From DASQDN01 sp963833675 (lineage in GTDB: Bacteria > Acidobacteriota > Terriglobia > Bryobacterales > Bryobacteraceae), in the NCBI GenBank assembly GCA_963833675.1, contig CAWHYW010000035.1, forward strand, positions 77,687 to 141,686: a stretch of 64,000 nucleotides of DNA, written 5' to 3'. A program made the translations under genes and the position numbers. Of the stretch, positions 8,415 to 19,320 are shown piece after piece; positions within the stretch are counted from its first letter, which is position 1; each line of letters begins with the position of its first letter. The notes below the pieces were generated by a model that saw only the letters and a list, made by a program, of their open reading frames with translations, had not been told where the DNA came from and did no database searches.

Positions 8415-9758
8415 TTAAGCTAATAGGGAACGCAAGACCGCATCCCAGGGCTTACGATAAGGACGCTCCAGCATTTCGGAGGCGCGCTTATTGTTCAGGA
8501 TCTGCTCGCGATCGGAGTCCCACTCGATCATACTTTTCGTCCGCAGGGAGATATTCGCCAAGTGGCAAGCGGTCGCAGTCCGGTGGCCATCTTCCGCATC
8601 GGCGATCGTTTTCTGACGCGTCTTGATCGCATCCAGGAAATTCCGCACATGGAGATCGAACTGCTCGTCGGACGACCCCTTCATCTCCATCGCTTCGGTC
8701 CATGGCTCGGGCTTTTTGTCGACGCGTTGCGGACCTCCCGCGCTGTGTCCCTTGAACTGTGGGATGGCGTTGGCCGGGTCACTCCTCATGTCGGAAATGA
8801 CCTTCATTCCGGGACGCTCGATCGTAAGGCTCCCTTTCGTGCCGAAGAACTCGAGGGCGCCGCCGGAGCGAGAGCCCGCGCTGACCTCCCGGATTGAGTA
8901 TTGCAAGTTGACGCCACCGGGATATTCGAAGATCGCGTCCTGGATATCTGGCGTCTCGCCATTGTCCTGGAGCGCGCGCCTGCCGCCGAAGGAGCAGACT
9001 CTCTCAGGTCCCTTCGCTCCCAGATACCACTGCACAATGTCGATCGAGTGCGCGCCAAGATTCGTCATCTGTCCGCCTGAGTAATCCCAGAACCAGCGGA
9101 AGTGATAGATGCCGCGGTGCGGATTGAACGGCCGCTTCGGCGCAGGTCCCAGCCACATGTCGTAATCGAAGTCGCTTGGCGGTGCCGCGTCCGGCGGCGA
9201 ACCGAATCCCGGCATGATGTTGCGAAATCCGCCGGCGCGCGCTGCCACGACCTTACCGATGTGCCCGTTGCCGATCAGCTCTTTGCTTTTCTGATAATGT
9301 CGGCCGCTGCGCTGCTGCGTCCCCACTTGTACGACTCGCCCGTTCTTCTTTGCTACTTGCGCCAACCAGCGTCCTTCTTTTACGAACAAGCTCATCGGCT
9401 TTTCGACGTACACATCTTTGCCGGCTGCGCAGGCCATCATCGACATCAGGCAATGCCAGTGATCCGGTGTGGAGACAACGACTGCCTGTACGTCCTTATC
9501 GTCGAGCAGTTTTCGGAAATCACGATAGCCTTTGGCCTTTCCGCCGCAAGCTGCGACCCCCTGTTCGAGGCGCGGTTGATAAGTGTCGCTCATGGCGACC
9601 ATGTCGACGTCCTTCTGATTCTTGAAATCGAAGACATGCTGCGCGCCGATGAGCCCGTAGCCGACGAAGCCCACGCCGACCCGATCGTTTGCTCCCAGGA
9701 TTCGACCATACGATGCAGCCGTTATGGTCGCGAACACTTGGCGGCGCGTTACTGACAT
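8415..9758 (-). CDS. Gfo/Idh/MocA-family oxidoreductase with Tat-type leader
   Basis: An intact 447-residue NAD(P)-dependent sugar oxidoreductase. The N-terminus MSVTRRQVFATITAAS has the twin-arginine pattern, as in many Acidobacteriota and Planctomycetota members exported with bound cofactor. The Rossmann nucleotide loop is VGVGFVGYGLIGAQH, followed by DHWHCLMSMMACAAGKDVYVEKP, which contains the family's EKP motif. The C-terminal substrate domain has DYSGGQMTNLGAHSIDIVQW and a long insert. It is second in the operon, 3 bases after the glycerol facilitator gene and 2 bases before the hydrolase. Substrate unknown, probably a sugar, inositol or glycoside. Confidence 0.9.
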   Translation of the reverse strand: MSVTRRQVFATITAASYGRILGANDRVGVGFVGYGLIGAQHVFDFKNQKDVDMVAMSDTYQPRLEQGVAACGGKAKGYRDFRKLLDDKDVQAVVVSTPDHWHCLMSMMACAAGKDVYVEKPMSLFVKEGRWLAQVAKKNGRVVQVGTQQRSGRHYQKSKELIGNGHIGKVVAARAGGFRNIMPGFGSPPDAAPPSDFDYDMWLGPAPKRPFNPHRGIYHFRWFWDYSGGQMTNLGAHSIDIVQWYLGAKGPERVCSFGGRRALQDNGETPDIQDAIFEYPGGVNLQYSIREVSAGSRSGGALEFFGTKGSLTIERPGMKVISDMRSDPANAIPQFKGHSAGGPQRVDKKPEPWTEAMEMKGSSDEQFDLHVRNFLDAIKTRQKTIADAEDGHRTATACHLANISLRTKSMIEWDSDREQILNNKRASEMLERPYRKPWDAVLRSLLA

Positions 9759-9761
9759 AAG

Positions 9762-10539
9762 TCACTCTCCTCGCTCTCGAAGAATTCGGCCGATGATGCT
9801 CTCGTAGAGCGCTCCTCCGGCCAGTCCACCTATTAAGGGCGCGACCAGCGGCACAAGAAACTGGTTCGTTCCATCGGTGAGTCCGTTGTTGCGAAAGCCG
9901 GCCACCACCGTAAGCAGTCGCGGGCCAAAGTCACGAGCCGGGTTGATCGCATAGCCATGGAGCGCCCCAAAAGACATTCCTATCACGACCACGACCAGCC
10001 CGACAAGAAGCGGCGCGATCTGTGGAGGCGGCGCAATGTTCTTCTCGTCAGACAACGCGAAGATAAGCAGAATCAAGAGCGCCGTTCCGATTACCTGATC
10101 GAGAAACCCCGCCATTGGAATCCCGGGAAAGGCGGGAAAGGTAGTGAAGACACCCGCCGTCTTGACGAGTTCGGGATCCATTTTTGCGAACGCAGGTCGA
10201 TAGTTCAAATAAGTAAGCGCAGCGCCACAGAAAGCCCCGAAGATCTGAGCCAAACAATAGGGCAGCACCTTGTTCCAGGGAAAGCCGCGAAACGCAGCCA
10301 GCGCCAGTGTGACGGCGGGATTCAGATGAGCTCCACTGATTTTCGCCGTCAGATAAATCGCCCATGGTTACGGCCAGGCCCCAAGCGAGTGTGATATTCG
10401 TAAATCCGCCATTGACGACCTCGCCGGCGACGCCTTGTCCAAAAAGGACAACCATAGCGACTACGCCGGTGCCGAACAGAATCAAAATGAACGTCCCGAA
10501 TGCCTCGGCGACGACTTCTGCAATTAAAGGGTTGCGCAC
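9762..10539 (-). CDS. MIP channel, glycerol facilitator type (one frameshift)
   Basis: Six-helix aquaglyceroporin of about 258 residues. The second pore motif is HGYAINPARDFGPR, with Asp after NPAR as in glycerol facilitators rather than water-selective aquaporins. The first NPA motif (ISGAHLNPAVTLALAAF) is in a different frame; the shift lies near 10365 after WGLAVTMG. The GTG at 10539 (VRNPLIAEVVAEAFGTF) is the likely start since residues upstream do not look like the family. It is first in the four-gene operon, and four GTAACAAA-like repeats lie just upstream. It may move glycerol or small polyols in support of the following enzymes. Confidence 0.88.
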
Positions 10540-10550
10540 GACTGAGCAGT

Positions 10551-10604
10551 GTAACAAAGAGGCGCGGAGTAACAAAGTGTTGTAACAAATGCGTTGCAAC
10601 AAGG
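10551..10604. promoter_or_regulatory. Four short direct repeats upstream of the glycerol facilitator operon
   Basis: GTAACAAAG at 10551-10559 and 10569-10577, GTAACAAAT at 10582-10590 and the degenerate GCAACAAGG at 10596-10604 (plus-strand reading) lie 12-65 bases upstream of the minus-strand start at 10539. Spacings are 18, 13 and 14 bases. Read on the minus strand the unit is TTTGTTAC. This looks like a cluster of regulator-binding sites or a slipped repeat; no known operator is matched. The rest of 10605-10780 holds no gene and should contain the TonB receptor promoter. Confidence 0.45.
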
Positions 10605-10792
10605 CGAATCGGCTTCAATGCCAAGGCTTCGCTCCAGTTCCCGGATGTTGTGATATGCTTTCGCCCATACATCTGGACCCACCCGACAATAGGGTGTTTG
10701 CGTTTTGAATCATCTCTGATGAAGACCGGGGGGCGTTCAATGCAAGCTGTTCGCAAAGTGCGTTGCAGTTGTTGAACGTAAAGGGGGCGCAA

Positions 10793-13700
10793 ATGTCTGA
10801 ATCCCGTACTTGGATGCCGCTTGCGGCGGTATTCCTTGCTTTCTGTCTATTGGCGGCGCTGGCGAACGCGCAGAACGTTTCGTCCACAATCAACGGATTC
10901 GCCGTCGATAATACCGGCGCGGTGGTTCCCGGCGCTCTGGTGACCATCACCAACCAAGGCACAGGCGCCAAGGTCGAGACTCGCACGAATACCGAGGGAG
11001 CATTCTCCATGACGGGTTTGTCCAGCGGTACGTACGACGTCACTATTACGAAAGAGGGCTTTAATACGTACACCGAGAAGGATATATTCGTCGGACCTAC
11101 AGTGGTCCGGTCAGTGAACGCATCGTTAGCGGTCGGCTCGGTTTCGACAGCCGTAACAGTCGAGGCCTCTGCCGCACAGGTTCAAACCACCACTTCGACA
11201 GTTTCGAACTACGTGGCTCAGCAGCAGGTGCAGGAGTTGCCGTTGAACGGCAGGAATTATCAAAGCCTTTCCGCGCTGATGCCGGGTGTTTTGAATTTGA
11301 ACGTCGGGCAATCCTCAGCGCAAGGGACGGGTGGCTTCGGCACCAGCAACCTAATGTCCATCAATGGCATGGGGCAAAGCGGGACGCTCTATGAATTGGA
11401 TGGCGTCTGGAACATGAACACCGGGAACATGACACAGACCACCATTACGCCCAATCCGGATTCTATCCAAGAGGTACGAACACTCCAAAACAACATCAGT
11501 CCCAAGTACACCTTGATGGGCGCATCCATTGTGCTGGTTCAGACCCGGAGCGGTTCATCGGAATTTCACGGCGCTCTCTGGGAATACCTGCGAAACGATG
11601 CCTTCGATGCCAGGAATTTTTTCAGCCCCCGTGTGCTGCCACTGAAACAGAACATCTTCGGCGGCACCATGGGTGGCCCCTTCTTTATTCCGAAGTTGTA
11701 TCCCAGAGCCAAGAGCAAGACGTTCTTTTTCTTCAGCTATTCCGGAGTCAATAAGCATATAGCCAGCACCGTATTCGGCGCCACTCCTACTCAGGACATG
11801 AGGAACGGTATCTTTAATAACAGGATCACCGATCCGGACACTGGACAGCCGTTCCCTCAGAATGCAGCCGGCCAGTACATCATTCCGCAAAGCCGTTTCA
11901 ACCAGAACTCGCTGAACTTCCTGAACACGATGGCCCTGCTGCCGAACTACAATAGCGGCGGATTCAACAACTATCTCAATTCAACTCCGGAAATCCTGAA
12001 GCAGCACGATATCCAAATCAAAGGCGATCACAACATCGGGGATAAATTTCACCTTATGGCCGAGTACTTCGACTTGCGCCAGGACGATAATCTGCCGAAC
12101 CAGACCTTTCTTCCCAGCCCGTTTACGAATCAAAAACAGACATACTTCACGCGCAGCAAACTGTATCAGGCTCAGCTCACGTGGGTCATTTCACCCCAAA
12201 TGGTGAACCAGGTCACCGCGGGCGTCAATGCTTACGTCGTGAACCTTGCTCTGGATGGCCTGGTGTACAAGGATCAGCTTCCGAATTTTCAATCGACGCT
12301 GCCGTACAACGGCTTTCTGTCAGAACGGCTGCCGGCTGTCGCGTTCTCCGGCGGCTGGTCCAGCCTCGGCGTCGTCCAGTCGCTGCCGCTAACTCACGCC
12401 TCCGACCTGGAAACCACTCTGACCGATGACTGGAGCTGGGTCAAAGGTAAGCACACGATCGAAGCCGGGTTTAATCTGGTCAAGAGCACCAAGCGGCAGA
12501 ACATCTTCTCATATAGCAATGGCAGCTGGATGTTCAGCGGCAAGTTTACGGGCGATCCCATCGCGGATTACCTCCTGGGCAGGTCGGCGAGCTTTACTCA
12601 GACCAACGGTCAACGCCGCCCAATATTCACGGCACGATGGTGTCGCCTTATTTTCAGGATACTTACCGACTCTCCAAAAAGCTGACTCTCAACTACGGCC
12701 TGCGCATCATGCACATGCCGCTACCCCATGACCAGGAGGGATACGGCACAGCATTCGACCCACGGAAATACGATCGCTCCAAGGCCCCGATCGTGAATGC
12801 AAACGGAACGATTACGCTGACGCCGAACTATGATCCGCTTAACGGGCTGGTCTTCAATGGATTGAACGGGACACCTCTGAACTACACAAACGAGCATAGT
12901 TGGTTTTTCCTGCCGACGGTTGGATTCGCCTGGGATCCGACCGGCGGCGGAAAGATGTCACTTCGCGGAGGATTCGGTATAACCCGCACCAGAGTCTATA
13001 CCGGCAACGATTGCACCTACGCCTGCCCCAACAATCCGCCATTCCTGCAGAACCTGACGTTACAGGACCCGTTGTTCCCCAGCCCTTTGGGCACTGGTAC
13101 GCAGACTCCACCGGCCGCCTTAGGTTTGTCTACGCTGGACTTCGCCAACCAAGCCCCAGCGGTGTACACCTACAGCCTGACTTTTGAACGCCAGGTTGGG
13201 AACTGGATTTTCGGTGTGGGAGGGTCCGGCAATCAGGTCCGGCACCGTAGTATCACCCTCAACTGGAACCAGCCCGGCCCTGTGGGCGGCCTTGACTACC
13301 CTGCCGATATCAACACCGGAACGAATCCGTACGTTTACGGTCCGTTCTATGGCTGGGGCGCGATCTCAACCTTTACGACAACCGGAAACGGCGAATGGCA
13401 CGGGCTGCTCCTGTCTGCCCGGCACCAAGTCGGCCACGGACTCTTTGTCTCCGGCTCATATACGTACTCCCACGGAATCCAGCAGGCTTTCGGCGCGGGT
13501 TTTGGCTCGCAAGCTGTCCAGAATTCATACAATGTAAGGGCGGATACCGGGAACTCCTCCGTGAACGTCGGGCATCTTGCGTCGTTTAGCTGGATTTACG
13601 ACATACCGTTCATGGCGCACGCCAAAGGCGTCTCGCGTATGCTGCTCGGAGGATGGAAGTACAACGGCATTTCCACGTTCCGAAGCGGGTTTTCATTGAA

Positions 13701-14076
13701 TCCGGGCTTGAGCGTCGCGAACCAGGGCTTGGCTACACGCCCTGATGTTGTCGCCGGTCAGAAGCTTACGTATGACAAGAGCATCACCAACTGGTTCAAC
13801 ACCGGCGCCTTCCAGCGACCGGCGTTCGGGATGTTCGGAAATGCGGGTGTGGGAATCATTACCGGCCCGGGCTTGGTCAACTTTGATATGGGCCTTTACA
13901 AGGATTTCGCGTTCAACGAGAGGGTCAAGCTTCAGTTCCGGTCCGAGTTCTTCAATGTGTTCAATCACACGAATTTCGGGAACCCGACAACCACGTTCGG
14001 CTCCGGCAACTTCGGGCGAATCACGTCTGCGCTCGATGCTCGGATCATCGAGTTTTCGCTCAGACTGCACTACTGA
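10793..14076 (+). CDS. Oar-like TonB-dependent outer membrane receptor (one frameshift)
   Basis: Large outer-membrane beta-barrel of about 1,095 residues. The ATG at 10793 is preferred because AAAGGGGG precedes it; the leader ends LLAALANAQ. Residues ~25-110 form a carboxypeptidase-regulatory-like domain (INGFAVDNTGAVVPGALVTI, FSMTGLSSGTYDVTITKEGF). A plug follows (VQELPLNGRNYQSLSALMPG, SPKYTLMGASIVLVQTRSGS), then the barrel, which ends in an aromatic residue (IIEFSLRLHY). The frame shifts near 12620, where SFTQTNGQRR joins NIHGTMVSPYFQDTYRLS. These receptors are expanded in Solibacter-type genomes and are thought to import glycans or peptides. Two TPR genes and an FG-GAP protein follow in the same direction. 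Confidence 0.88.
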
Positions 14077-14145
14077 TGGATGGGCGCTTAAGAGCTTGGT
14101 GAAAGACGGGAACGCCCGGACGCGATGGTAAAATAGGCGGCGCGC

Positions 14146-15246
14146 ATGGGTGTTCCCGCTTTTGCCCTGATGCTTCTCCAGGCGTTTGTCGGCAGCGATG
14201 ATGCAGCCGCGGCGGCCATTCGCGCCAAAGCGGAAGACGGCTCGCTGGCTGTCTCCGATCGCTATGCGGCTTACGAACAAATGATTCGAAGTCATCCATC
14301 GGATGCGGCCCTGTATGCCGGTTACTCATCTCTTCTAATCGCGAATCGCGATTATCCCGGCGCGCTCACGTGGATCACGAAAGGGCTTGCGGCTGCTCCT
14401 TCCGACACGGGCCTACGTCTTCGCAAAGGGATCGCGCTACATGCCATGAACCGGCCCGAGGCATCGCTGAAAATTCTGGAGACGCTTCCTGCGTCCGGCG
14501 AGTCACGGTTTTACCTCGGGCTGGCCTACCGCGCCCTGGGGGATCACGCTTCGGCGCAGAAGTACTTAATGGAGGCTCAAGACCTGGGCTTTCGCAACTC
14601 GTATGCCCTATATGCGCTGATCGAAGAGGACCATGTGCTTCGGGACAAAGCCGCCGGTCTTCGTCACTTTGAACTATTCATAAGGCAGTTTCCGGATTCT
14701 CCGTGGCTGCATGTGTTGTACGCCGACGCTTACATGCAGAAGGACCGGAGCGCGCAAGCCCGAAAGGAGTATCAGGAAGCGCTTCGCTTGAAGCCGGACT
14801 TACCAGCTGTAAACTTCCGGTTAGGATATCTGCTTTACCAGGACCAGGAGTATGTTTCCGCGGCCGAGTGCTTTCGTAAGGAGCTTGCTATAAACCCTTC
14901 TTATTCCGACGCAAATCTGTTTCTTGGACAGTCACTCCGGACTTTAGGTCGAGCGGACGAAGCGATTGGGTATTTTCGTAAAGCTGTTGAGTTCGATGCC
15001 CGGTCTAATCTCGCATACCGGGCTCTGGCAGGCAGCCTGACAGATAAGGGCGATTTGAGCGAAGCGGCAGAGGTGCTCAGAAGGGCGGAGCAACAGTTTC
15101 CTGCGGATCCGGGCTTTCCGGCACAACTCGCCAAAATCCTGAGCAGACTCAATCGTGAGGAAGAGGCGCTGAAGGAGCAAGAAAAGTTCCGCGTACTAAA
15201 GCAATCGGAACGAAGCCGCGAAAAGGCGGCCCCGAGGGCCCAATGA
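14146..15246 (+). CDS. Secreted TPR-repeat protein (first of a coupled pair)
   Basis: An intact 366-residue protein, apparently almost entirely tetratricopeptide repeats after a hydrophobic start (MGVPAFALMLLQAFVG). Clear repeats include SRFYLGLAYRALGDHASAQK, PAVNFRLGYLLYQDQEYVSA and SDANLFLGQSLRTLGRADEA. It probably acts as a protein-interaction scaffold in the periplasm or at the inner membrane. The charged tail (EEEALKEQEKFRVLKQSERS) ends at 15246, where the stop overlaps the ATG of the next gene (ATGA), so the two are translationally coupled. The TonB receptor ends 69 bases upstream. Confidence 0.8.
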   Translation: MGVPAFALMLLQAFVGSDDAAAAAIRAKAEDGSLAVSDRYAAYEQMIRSHPSDAALYAGYSSLLIANRDYPGALTWITKGLAAAPSDTGLRLRKGIALHAMNRPEASLKILETLPASGESRFYLGLAYRALGDHASAQKYLMEAQDLGFRNSYALYALIEEDHVLRDKAAGLRHFELFIRQFPDSPWLHVLYADAYMQKDRSAQARKEYQEALRLKPDLPAVNFRLGYLLYQDQEYVSAAECFRKELAINPSYSDANLFLGQSLRTLGRADEAIGYFRKAVEFDARSNLAYRALAGSLTDKGDLSEAAEVLRRAEQQFPADPGFPAQLAKILSRLNREEEALKEQEKFRVLKQSERSREKAAPRAQ

Positions 15247-16157
15247 TTAGCGTGCTATTTCTGCTATTCATGCCGGCCGCCAACGATGTGGATGCAACTG
15301 AGAGGCTTATCCACTGTATAGAAATCGGCGACAAAAACTGCCTTGCAAGCGAGTTGAAATCGGCCCCGAGTCACGGCTCTGCGGGATATCTCTCAGCGGC
15401 GGGCGAGGCGTATCTGCTGCTGGGGCGCACCGCGAAAGCTATCGCTGCTATTGAAAGCGCGCTGAAAGAAAAGCCCGGCGACTACGAGTTATTGATGCAG
15501 CAGGGCCGCACTTACCAGCGCGCCGGCGACCAGGTACACGCGATTCAGTCATTTCTGCTGGCGGCGAAGACGAAGCCGTCATCGACGCTGTTCTACCAGC
15601 TGGGCATGAGCTTCTTTCTGGCGCATGAATACGAGCGCGCCGGCAAGCATTTCACTCATGCAGTTCAACTGGATGATCGCAATCACAAGGCGGAATTCAT
15701 GCTGGGCGTCCTCGATGTTCTCAAGGACCACAACGCGGAAGGCGCCAAAATTCATTTCGAGCGCGCTCTGGCAATAGAGCCCGACAATCCCCACTATTTG
15801 CTCCACTACGGCATTGTACTGTCGGAACTGGATGATCCGCGCTCTCTTCCGGTGGTCGAGAAAGCGGTAAAAGCCGATCCTACGAACGCGCTCGGACACT
15901 ACAATCTCGGACGCCGTTACCGCCGGGTCGGCGACTTACAAAAAGCGCGCGCCGAGCTCGAGATGGCCGTTCGCATCCGTCCCCAGCTGGCGCGTGCGCA
16001 ATACCAGCTCGCAGCAGTTTATCGTGAGCTGGGCGAAATCGACAAAGCCAACCAGGCGGGAGAACAGTTCATCAAGTTCAAGGATCAGGACCGCGACGAC
16101 GACCCCGTCGATGTGTCCGGGCCATTGGGCTCCACGGCGAACCGGCACGATGAGTGA
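15243..16157 (+). CDS. Secreted TPR-repeat protein (second of a coupled pair)
   Basis: An intact 304-residue protein with a hydrophobic leader (MISVLFLLFMPAAN) and several TPR units, for example AGEAYLLLGRTAKAIAAIES, FYQLGMSFFLAHEYERAGKH and LGHYNLGRRYRRVGDLQKAR. The acidic tail (KDQDRDDDPVDVSGPLG) is not repeat. It overlaps the preceding TPR gene by 4 bases and the following FG-GAP/ASPIC gene by 8, so the three should be made together. A shared role in secretion or extracellular assembly is inferred; no catalytic motif is visible. Confidence 0.8.
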   Translation: MISVLFLLFMPAANDVDATERLIHCIEIGDKNCLASELKSAPSHGSAGYLSAAGEAYLLLGRTAKAIAAIESALKEKPGDYELLMQQGRTYQRAGDQVHAIQSFLLAAKTKPSSTLFYQLGMSFFLAHEYERAGKHFTHAVQLDDRNHKAEFMLGVLDVLKDHNAEGAKIHFERALAIEPDNPHYLLHYGIVLSELDDPRSLPVVEKAVKADPTNALGHYNLGRRYRRVGDLQKARAELEMAVRIRPQLARAQYQLAAVYRELGEIDKANQAGEQFIKFKDQDRDDDPVDVSGPLGSTANRHDE

Positions 16158-17906
16158 GCGTATTCTGACGCGTCGCCGGGTCCTTTCCGCTCTCCTCGCC
16201 GCTCCGGCTATCTACGGGCAGGGCGTCGCGTCGCGGCGCGTGCGCAGCCACTCCTCGCAGCAAACCCTCCGGCCTCCCGTTCGGGTCGAAGCTCACCGAC
16301 ATCTCGGCGTCAGCGGGACTCACGGTACCCGCGATCTGCGGAGGGATTGCTCGGAAGGACTACCTCATCGAAGTAATGGGCTGCGGGGTCGCATTCTTCG
16401 ATTACGATAACGACGGGTGGATGGATCTTTTCGTGCTCAGCGGCGCGCGTCTCGATGGGAGTGAGCCGGAGGCGACGAACCGGCTTTATCACAACAATCG
16501 GAACGGCACCTTCACAGATGTAACGGCCAAAGCAGGCCTGGTGCGGCATGGCTGGGCCACGGGCGTCACCGTCGGGGATTACAACAACGACGGATACGAG
16601 GATTTGTTCATTACATACTGGGGACAAAATGTTCTATACCGAAACAACGGTAATGGAACATTTAGTGATGTGACCAAGGAGGCTGGACTTGTCACGCCGG
16701 GCCGGGACTGGGGTTCCGGATGTACGTGGGTGGATTACGATCGCGATGGACGCCTGGACCTTTTTGTCGCCAACTATGTCGGTTACGACTTGGCCAAGAT
16801 ACCGAAAGCCGGCGCGAGCGAGAACTGCAATTGGAAAGGCATCGCGGTGAATTGTGGACCGCGAGGACTACCGACCACGCGGCCCCGCCTTTATCACAAC
16901 AATGGGGACGGAACATTCACAGATGTCAGTGAGCGCTCCGGCGTGGCCGGCGCGACCGGCAGCTATGGGTTGACTGCGGTGACGGCCGATCTGGATGATG
17001 ACGGCTGGCCCGACATTTATATGGCGGGAGATTCTACGCCAAGTTTCTTCTTCCACAACCGCAAGAACGGAACTTTTCGCGAGGAGGCTATTCTACGGGG
17101 CGTTGCTCTAAGTGAGGATGGAATGGAACAGGCGGGAATGGGCGTCGCCCTTGGCGACTATAACCTCGACGGAAACATCGACATATTGAAGACGAACTTT
17201 TCCGACGATACGTCAACCCTGTACGTGAACGATGGAAAGGGCAACTTCTTCGATGCAACCATTCGGGCCGGTCTTGGTGTTGAGACGCGATACGTGTCTT
17301 GGGGAGCCGGGATGGTAGATCTGGACAACAATGGGCTACCCGATTTGTTTATAGTCACCGGAAGCATCTATCCCGAAGTGGAACAGGCTTTCCCTCAGTA
17401 TCCATATCGAACACCGCGCCTGGTATTCCGGAACCTTGGTGGCGGAAGGTTCGAGGAACTGATCGATGACGCCGGGCCGGGCGTGAGCGCTGCGCACTCG
17501 AGCAGAGGGTGCGCCTTCGGCGATTTCGACAACGATGGAGATGTCGACGTTTTAATTTGGAACATGAATGAGCCCCCCTCGTTGCTCCGCAATGATGTTT
17601 CGAGCGGAGGGCATTGGCTGAAGGTCCAGTCTTGAGGGAGTTCAGACCAACCGGAGTGCGATTGGATCCCGGGTAACACTGCGCTATGGGGATCGATTGC
17701 AGGCCCAGGAAGTGACGGCTCAAGCCAGCTTCGTTTCGGCCAATGACAAGAGGTTGCATTTCGGCTTGGGGGATTCAACCTCAGCCGAGATCACGGTCCG
17801 ATGGACAAACGGTGGCCTCGAGCGTATTGCCAAAGTTCCGGTGGATTGCCTCGTGACAATTCGAGAGGGCCACGGTATCGTTCGTACTGACCGAATGAAG
17901 CGCTAA
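16150..17906 (+). CDS. CRTAC1-like FG-GAP/VCBS repeat protein with ASPIC/UnbV domain (two frameshifts)
   Basis: Secreted calcium-binding beta-propeller. The start at 16150 gives a Tat-like leader (MSERILTRRRVLSALLAAP). After a frame break near 16270 come FG-GAP repeats carrying DxDxDG-type calcium loops: FFDYDNDGWMDLFVLSGARL, VGDYNNDGYEDLFITYWGQN, WVDYDRDGRLDLFVANYVGY and ADLDDDGWPDIYMAGDS. Near 17620 an extra T ends the frame early; removing it restores the C-terminal ASPIC/UnbV domain (RSAIGSRVTLRYGDRLQAQE ... FGLGDSTSAEITVRWTNG). Composite length is about 585 residues. Family members are extracellular and of unclear function; clustering with TPR genes is common in Acidobacteriota. Confidence 0.85.
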
Positions 17907-17987
17907 CGGGCCGTACCCGAGTAATACTTCATGCCAAAGTAACAAAGCTGCGCGGAAGAGAGTTATTCGATAAGCTAGCTCTTTCCA

Positions 17988-19319
17988 ATGATGAAACGGA
18001 CGTACTTTCTCTATCTGCTTCTCGTTTTCGGAGTTGCCGCAGCAGACAAGCTTCCCGCCTCCAAGTTGCTTGAGATGGCGCAGGACGCGGACACCCCGGG
18101 TTTTCGACAGGCTCTGCTCGATACTGCCGGCGCCGGAGGCCGTACAAAAGGGAACGGCATTTATTGGCGAGGGTCCTGATTTCCTTTTCGCCGTCGACGC
18201 CGCTTCGACACCGCAAATCATCATTGACGACAAGCCCGGTCCGGCGATGTCGCAGCTAAAAGGCAGCAACACCTGGATCGCGCGCACAAAACTGCGCACC
18301 GGTTGGCCGCACGTCTTTCATTACATCATCGACGGCAAACGCTTCGGCGGGAATCTCAACGTTCCAGCCTATGGACCGGACTCCTATCAGCAGCCTGGTG
18401 TGCCGGAAGGGAAACTTTCAGAGAAGATCGTTCACGTCAGCAAAATCTACGACGGGATGGAGTCCGACTACTGGACCTACGCGCCCGCGCAATACGATCC
18501 TTCAAAACCCGCTGCCGTAATGGTCTGGCAGGACGGGCAGGGACACACGAATCGGAGCGGCGGCTTCGCGGCTGATGAACGTGATCGACAATCTCACATT
18601 TCAGAAGAAACTGCCGGTCATCGTTCATATCTTTATTCAGCCTGGAGACATCTCAAAGGCGGTCGGTACTCCTACGTACGAATTCGTAGCGAACTTTTCG
18701 AAGGGGAACGAAACGTACTTTGAAGGATTCAATGCGAAGCACCGAGTACGACACCGTATCCGACCGCTACGCCCGTTTTCTTCGCGACGAGATCATTCCC
18801 GAGGTTGCAAAGAAGTACAACCTGCGGAAGGACTCATATAGCCATGCGATCTCAGGCAGTTCATCCGGCGGCATCGCGGCTTTCAACGCAGCGTGGCAAA
18901 TGCCCGATCTATTCAGCCGCGTCCTGTCGCATGTAGGAACTTACACCAGTATTCAGTGGACCCCCGGCAAAATCGAAGGTGGAGAGATCCTGCCGTTCCG
19001 TGTAAGAAAAGACCCGAAGCGTAACATCCGCGTGTGGCTTCAGGACGGATCGGAGGACCTCGAAAATACGCATGGAAGCTGGCCATTGCAAAACATTCAG
19101 ATGGCAAACTCGCTAAAGATGCGCGGCTACGATTTTCATCTGACATTCGGGCCGGGTCCACACTCCGGTGTGCATGCCGGAGCGCAAATGCCCGAGTCGC
19201 TCCTCTGGCTGTGGCGCGACTACGATCCGGCAAAAACCGAGCAGGTCTATGAGCAGGATCCTGCGGAACTCGAAAAGCCGTATTTTCGCGTGCGGATCTA
19301 TAATCGCGTTGCCGAGTAG
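17988..19319 (+). CDS. Secreted esterase, enterochelin-esterase (Fes/IroE)-like (several frameshifts)
   Basis: Composite of about 443 residues with signal peptide MKRTYFLYLLLVFGVAAA. An N-terminal immunoglobulin-like domain (FLFAVDAASTPQIIIDD, WPHVFHYIIDGKRFG) precedes an alpha/beta esterase domain (ESDYWTYAPAQYDPSKPAAV, DEIIPEVAKKYNLRKD). The nucleophile elbow is ISGSSSGGIAAF and the catalytic His lies in GPGPHSGVHAG. The frame breaks near 18145, 18560 and 18735; the pieces join without gaps in family-like sequence. Substrates of such enzymes include siderophore esters and acyl or feruloyl glycans. It follows the FG-GAP gene by 81 bases and ends 2 bases from the convergent VTT gene. Confidence 0.78.
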
Positions 19320-19320
19320 G

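Noticed and set aside
13693..14295. Minus-strand open frame of 200 codons across the TonB receptor end and TPR start
   Set aside because: Low-complexity basic protein, antisense to two supported genes.
17907..17987. Possible regulatory repeat (GTAACAAAG near 17938) shared with the 10.55 kb cluster
   Set aside because: A single 9-base copy is expected by chance often enough; noted only as a possible lead.
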